From Streptomyces fungicidicus (GTDB lineage: Bacteria; Actinomycetota; Actinomycetes; Streptomycetales; Streptomycetaceae), in assembly GCF_003665435.1 (NCBI RefSeq), contig NZ_CP023407.1, positions 3,782,001 to 3,846,000 on the forward strand: a stretch of DNA of 64,000 nt, read 5' to 3'. This document shows positions 60,752 to 64,000 of this stretch, piece after piece. The position numbers were made by a program, and so were the translations under genes. Every line of letters begins with the position of its first letter. The stretch's first letter is position 1. The notes beneath the pieces were generated by a model that saw nothing but the letters and a program-made list of their open reading frames with translations, had not been told where the DNA came from and searched no databases.

Positions 60752-62449
60752 GTGGCCGAACGGAGCACAGCTGCCGTCGACGTGGCAGACAACAGCGGCG
60801 AGCAGCCGCTGACCGCACAGGCGGACCAGTCCACGGCCGACGGGGTGGCCCAGAACCGGGAGCGGGACACGGACAACGACGAGGCACAGGAGAACACCGG
60901 GGCCGACGGTTCCGCGATGACCTCGCCACCCGAACTGCACAGCGGTCACAAGCTGGCCAGGCGCTACCGCCTCGAGGAGTGCGTCACCCGTCTGGACGGG
61001 TTCAGCAGTTGGCGTGCCGTGGACGAGAAGCTCCGCCGCGCCGTCGGCGTGCACATCCTGCCCGCGGACCACTCGCGCGCCCGGTCCGTCCTTGCCGCGG
61101 CCCGTTCCTCCGCCCTGCTGGGCGACCCGCGCTTCGTCCAGGTCCTGGACGCCGTCGAGGAGAACGACGTCGTCTACGTCGTGCACGAATGGCTCCCCGA
61201 CGCCACGGAACTGACCGCGCTCCTGGCGGCCGGCCCGCTGGAGGTGTACGACGCCTACCAGATGGTCAGTCAGATCTCCGCAGCGATGGCGGCGGCACAC
61301 CGCGAGGGTCTCGCCCATCTGCGGCTGAACCCCAACGCCGTCCTGCGCACCTCGACCGGACAGTGGCGGATCCGCGGCCTCGCGGTGAACGCGGCGCTGC
61401 GCGGCGTCAGCTCCGAGACGCCGCAGCGCACCGACACGGAGTCGATCGGCGCCCTGCTGTACGCGGCGCTCACCCAGCGCTGGCCGTACGAGAGCGACGC
61501 CTACGGCATGTCCGGGCTGCCGAAGGACATCGGGCTGATCCCGCCCGACCAGGTGCGCGCGGGCGTCCACCGGGGGCTGTCCGAGCTGGCCATGCGCGCG
61601 CTCGCCAACGACGGCGCCACCGCCTCGCGCCACGAGTCGGCGTGCACCACGCCGGAGGAGCTGGTGAAGGCGATCGGTGAGATGCCCCGCATCCGCCCGC
61701 CGGAGCCGGCGTTCACGACCCCGCCCGAGTACCAGCGCACCACGTACCAGCAGGGCACCTACGGCCGTCCGACGCCGCACCCCGGTGTCACCCAGGCGCT
61801 CCCGACACCGCCTCCTCCGCTGCAGAGCCGCACGGGCAAGGCGCTCAAGTGGGCCGTCTCGGCGCTGCTGATCGCCGCGCTGGGCTTGGGCAGCTGGCAG
61901 CTCGCGGACGCGCTCATGGATCAGGGCGGCAAGGCGGACGACACGAACAAGACCCAGACGACGGACGGCGACGACAAGAGCCCGAAGAAGCCGGTGAGCG
62001 GTAAGCCCATCGCCATCACGGCGGCGCGGGACTTCGACCCGTTCGGCAGCGACGGCTCCGAGAAGCCGGCCGACGTGGGCAAGGTGTACGACAGCACGCC
62101 GGGTACGTACTGGCAGACGGACTACTACCTGAGTACGGACTTCGGCCGGCTCAAGTCCGGCGTTGGAGTGATCCTCGACCTCGGCCGGTCCCAGCAGGTC
62201 GGCAAGGTCACCGTCTCCTTCGTGGGGAACACGTCGGTGGAACTCCGTGCCGCCCCGAGCGACGCAGGGGTACAGCCCACGTCTTTCGACGACTACGCCA
62301 AGGTCGCCGAGGGCACCGGCTCCAGTGTGACCCTCAAGCCCGGGGAAGCGGTCAAGTCCCGGTACCTGCTGGTCTGGCTGACCGAACTGCCGCAGACGAG
62401 TGACGGCAACTTCCGTGGCCGTGTCGTGGACGTCAAGGTGACCAGCTAG
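60752..62449 (+). CDS. Membrane pseudokinase with extracellular discoidin-like domain
   Basis: 565 aa. Residues ~70-310 resemble a Ser/Thr kinase lobe structure (RYRLEECVTRLDGFSSWRAVD ...), but the beta3 Lys is replaced (VGVHIL), the HRD loop reads HLRLNPNAV without Asp, and DFG is missing (RGLAV): catalytically dead. TM at ~364-388. The extracellular ~415-565 looks like an F5/8 type C (discoidin) beta-sandwich. GTG 60752 is preferred; the 142-bp gap upstream has a possible promoter. In mycobacteria MurJ is fused to a pseudokinase; here they are separate. Confidence 0.88.
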   Translation: MAERSTAAVDVADNSGEQPLTAQADQSTADGVAQNRERDTDNDEAQENTGADGSAMTSPPELHSGHKLARRYRLEECVTRLDGFSSWRAVDEKLRRAVGVHILPADHSRARSVLAAARSSALLGDPRFVQVLDAVEENDVVYVVHEWLPDATELTALLAAGPLEVYDAYQMVSQISAAMAAAHREGLAHLRLNPNAVLRTSTGQWRIRGLAVNAALRGVSSETPQRTDTESIGALLYAALTQRWPYESDAYGMSGLPKDIGLIPPDQVRAGVHRGLSELAMRALANDGATASRHESACTTPEELVKAIGEMPRIRPPEPAFTTPPEYQRTTYQQGTYGRPTPHPGVTQALPTPPPPLQSRTGKALKWAVSALLIAALGLGSWQLADALMDQGGKADDTNKTQTTDGDDKSPKKPVSGKPIAITAARDFDPFGSDGSEKPADVGKVYDSTPGTYWQTDYYLSTDFGRLKSGVGVILDLGRSQQVGKVTVSFVGNTSVELRAAPSDAGVQPTSFDDYAKVAEGTGSSVTLKPGEAVKSRYLLVWLTELPQTSDGNFRGRVVDVKVTS

Positions 62450-62476
62450 CCCGTCCGCATCGAGGGAGGGGACCCG

Positions 62477-63199
62477 ATGGCAGCAGGCGCCGCACATGAC
62501 GGAGTGAGCGATCAGGATCTGCTCACCCGGCATGTCGAGGGCGACCCCGACGCCTTCGGTGAGCTCGTGCGCCGGCACCGCGACCGGCTGTGGGCCGTGG
62601 CCCTGCGGACGCTGGGCGACCGCGAGGAAGCCGCTGACGCCGTCCAGGACGCCCTGGTCTCCGCCTACCGGGCCGCCCACACCTTCAGGGGCCAGTCGGC
62701 CGTCACGACGTGGCTGCACCGGATCACGGTGAACGCCTGCCTGGACCGCGCCCGCAAGGCGGCCTCCCGGAAGACCTCCCCGGTCGACGACACGGAGCGC
62801 CTGGAGCAGCTGCTCGAGCCCCACGAGTCCGCCTCGGCCCCCGCGGAGCGCAACGATCTGCACCGCCAGCTCATCGAGGCCATGGGCACCCTCCCGCCGG
62901 ATCAGCGGGCCGCGCTCGTGCTCGTTGACATGCAGGGATACCCGGTCGCGGAAGCCGCCCGCATCCTCGAAGTGCCCACCGGCACGGTGAAGAGCCGCTG
63001 CGCCCGCGGCAGAGCCAGACTGCTGCCCCTGCTCACTCATCTGCGGCCGGACGGGCCCGGTGAGAAGAAACGGGGTGAGGGACGGAACCGGACGCAGGGG
63101 ACGTCCGTCCCACCCGCAGCGGGACCGCGACAGGCGGATCCCCCGGACTCAGGATCGAACGACCCGGCTGCAGTGAAGGGCGGAGGTGGGCGAGCGTGA
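62477..63199 (+). CDS. sigM: ECF RNA polymerase sigma factor SigM
   Basis: 240 aa. Sigma region 2 DPDAFGELVRRHRDRLWAVA and region 4 LPPDQRAALVLVDMQGYPVAEAARIL ... GTVKSRCARGRARL (cited in parts), with a ~45-residue disordered tail. ATG 62477. The stop overlaps the anti-sigma start (GTGA), so the pair is coupled. Conserved in Streptomyces between murJ and trxB; in mycobacteria SigM occupies the same place. Confidence 0.94.
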   Translation: MAAGAAHDGVSDQDLLTRHVEGDPDAFGELVRRHRDRLWAVALRTLGDREEAADAVQDALVSAYRAAHTFRGQSAVTTWLHRITVNACLDRARKAASRKTSPVDDTERLEQLLEPHESASAPAERNDLHRQLIEAMGTLPPDQRAALVLVDMQGYPVAEAARILEVPTGTVKSRCARGRARLLPLLTHLRPDGPGEKKRGEGRNRTQGTSVPPAAGPRQADPPDSGSNDPAAVKGGGGRA

Positions 63200-64000
63200 C
63201 GTCGACGACGGACAGGGCGGAGCACCCGGACGTCGCGGAGATCTCCGACCTCACCGAGGGACTCCTGCCATCCGCCCGGAGCGCCGAAGTGCGCCGGCAT
63301 CTGGACGAGTGCGCGCTCTGCGCGGACGTCCATGCCTCGCTCGAGGAGATCCGGGACCTGCTGGGCACGGCGCCGGGCCCGCCGCGGATGCCCGCCGAGG
63401 TGGCGGGACGCATCGACGCGGCGCTGGCCGCGGAGGCCCTGCTGCATGCCACGGCGCCGGAACCCGAGACCACCGGGGACACCGCCGGTAGTTCGTCCGC
63501 GTCCCCCGGCGACGAGCAGGCGCATGTTTCACGTGAAACATCGCCGCTCCAGGACCGGCCGGCCGGGCGCCCCCGCTCCTCCACGACCGGGCCGGGCCGC
63601 AAGGGCCGTCTCCGCGGCGGGCGCCGACGGGTCGCCGTCCTGGGGACCGTGTTCACGGTCGCGGCTCTGGGGCTCGGATCAGTGGTGCTGTCGAGCATGA
63701 ACGAGGGAGGGCCGGACGAGGGCCCCCGGACCACCGCGTCGGACACCTTCTCCGAGGGGAAGCTGGAGAAGCAGGTCACCGATCTCCTCGCACAGAGCCA
63801 GGGGGAGCGGAAGGGCGCCAGCACCGGGCGAACCTTCGGGTCGCAGTCGGAGTCCCACGCCGTCAGTCCCCGGGTTCTCAAGGAGCCCGCGGTGCCGAAG
63901 TGCGTCAGCGACGGCATCGGCCGCGACGACGCCGCGCTCGCCACCGAGAAGGGCACGTACCAGGGGAAGGAGGCGATGCTTGTGGTGCTCCCCGACGCCT
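63196..64000 (+). CDS. Anti-sigma factor of SigM (partial)
   Basis: Cut by the window end after ~268 residues. The N-terminal anti-sigma domain has the zinc-binding motif HLDECALC (H-x3-C-x2-C) near 35-42, then a disordered Pro/Ser/Arg linker that includes the translated parS (VSRET), a TM at ~150-172 (VLGTVFTVAALGLGSVVLSS) and an extracellular sensor domain. GTG 63196 overlaps the sigM stop. Confidence 0.9.
   Translation, partial: MTSTTDRAEHPDVAEISDLTEGLLPSARSAEVRRHLDECALCADVHASLEEIRDLLGTAPGPPRMPAEVAGRIDAALAAEALLHATAPEPETTGDTAGSSSASPGDEQAHVSRETSPLQDRPAGRPRSSTTGPGRKGRLRGGRRRVAVLGTVFTVAALGLGSVVLSSMNEGGPDEGPRTTASDTFSEGKLEKQVTDLLAQSQGERKGASTGRTFGSQSESHAVSPRVLKEPAVPKCVSDGIGRDDAALATEKGTYQGKEAMLVVLPDA
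63526..63539. other. parS site inside the anti-sigma gene
   Basis: Perfect GTTTCACGTGAAAC, in frame as VSRET in the disordered linker of the anti-sigma factor, the only coding place where parS would be harmless. Confidence 0.92.

Noticed and set aside
59921..63040. A 1039-codon minus-strand open frame opposite murJ, the pseudokinase and sigM
   Set aside because: It is antisense to well-supported genes, has low-complexity Arg/Gly/Val-rich translation and arises from the high-GC codon bias.
1..64000. tRNA, rRNA, CRISPR, insertion sequences, prophage
   Set aside because: No TPsiC-type GTTCRA arms with matching acceptors, no regular spaced repeats, and no transposase or phage structural genes were seen; the holin-like gene is a housekeeping family.

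Overview
The window is a contiguous piece of a very GC-rich actinobacterial chromosome, almost certainly Streptomyces. Evidence: SsgA and its IclR-type activator SsgR (morphogenetic proteins of sporulating actinomycetes), strong G/C third-position bias, two rare TTA (bldA-type) codons confined to regulators, and gene order matching, from memory, the S. coelicolor segment running from about SCO3958 down to SCO3891. That segment flanks the origin: sigM and its anti-sigma factor at the right edge are normally followed by trxB-trxA-parB-parA and then dnaA/oriC, so oriC should lie a short distance beyond base 64000. I see no insertion sequence, prophage, CRISPR array, tRNA or rRNA; this is core chromosome.

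Layout. 1-2.8 kb: ABC exporter operon (two ATPases, one permease). 3-7.6 kb: an alpha/beta hydrolase-SDR fusion, a DnaA-box cluster, KptA, a small doubtful ORF, a flavin-dependent oxidoreductase and a HAD phosphatase. 7.7-15 kb: an M23 peptidase and the cydA-cydB-cydCD cytochrome bd operon with a perfect Rex operator. 15-21.8 kb: hisC, a LacI regulator with a TTA codon, a metallophosphoesterase, a membrane protein and a TerD-vWA protein. 21.9-27.7 kb: thiC under a TPP riboswitch, YibE/F, ssgR-ssgA, a DUF5326 protein and a cupin. 27.7-36.8 kb: holin-like protein, PtpA, cystathionine lyase, a LysR regulator with a TTA codon, Nudix, two GNATs, a GlcG/HbpS-like protein, an MFS/MarR pair and a serine hydrolase. 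36.9-42.6 kb: dnaB, a second DnaA-box cluster, a MATE exporter and the rpsF-ssb-rpsR-rplI operon. 42.9-53.5 kb: cell-envelope genes (femX, Alr-like, GT87, class A PBP), a PadR regulator with a perfect operator, inositol-phosphate synthase and an MFS protein. 53.6-64 kb: an LppU-like protein, tRNA nucleotidyltransferase, DUF6049, murJ, a separate membrane pseudokinase, sigM and its anti-sigma factor.

Two layers are superimposed on the genes. First, at least ten parS-type sites (GTTTCACGTGAAAC; eight perfect, two with one mismatch) are scattered every few kb, as expected for the ParB-loading zone around oriC. Several do double duty: two sit at the centres of perfect 40-bp and 30-bp palindromes that look like terminators between convergent genes, one overlaps the start of cydCD, one is translated inside the anti-sigma factor, and one lies in an enlarged P3 arm of the thiC TPP riboswitch. 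Second, two clusters of DnaA boxes outside oriC (about 4.8 kb and 39.2-39.4 kb) probably titrate DnaA.

Functionally the region combines replication and segregation (dnaB, DnaA boxes, parS), peptidoglycan assembly (murJ, pseudokinase, femX, PBP, M23, SsgA), respiration under low oxygen (cyd/Rex) and cofactor or amino-acid synthesis (thiC, hisC, ino1). Starts were moved from the longest frame wherever a ribosome-binding site, an operon overlap or family length argued for it.
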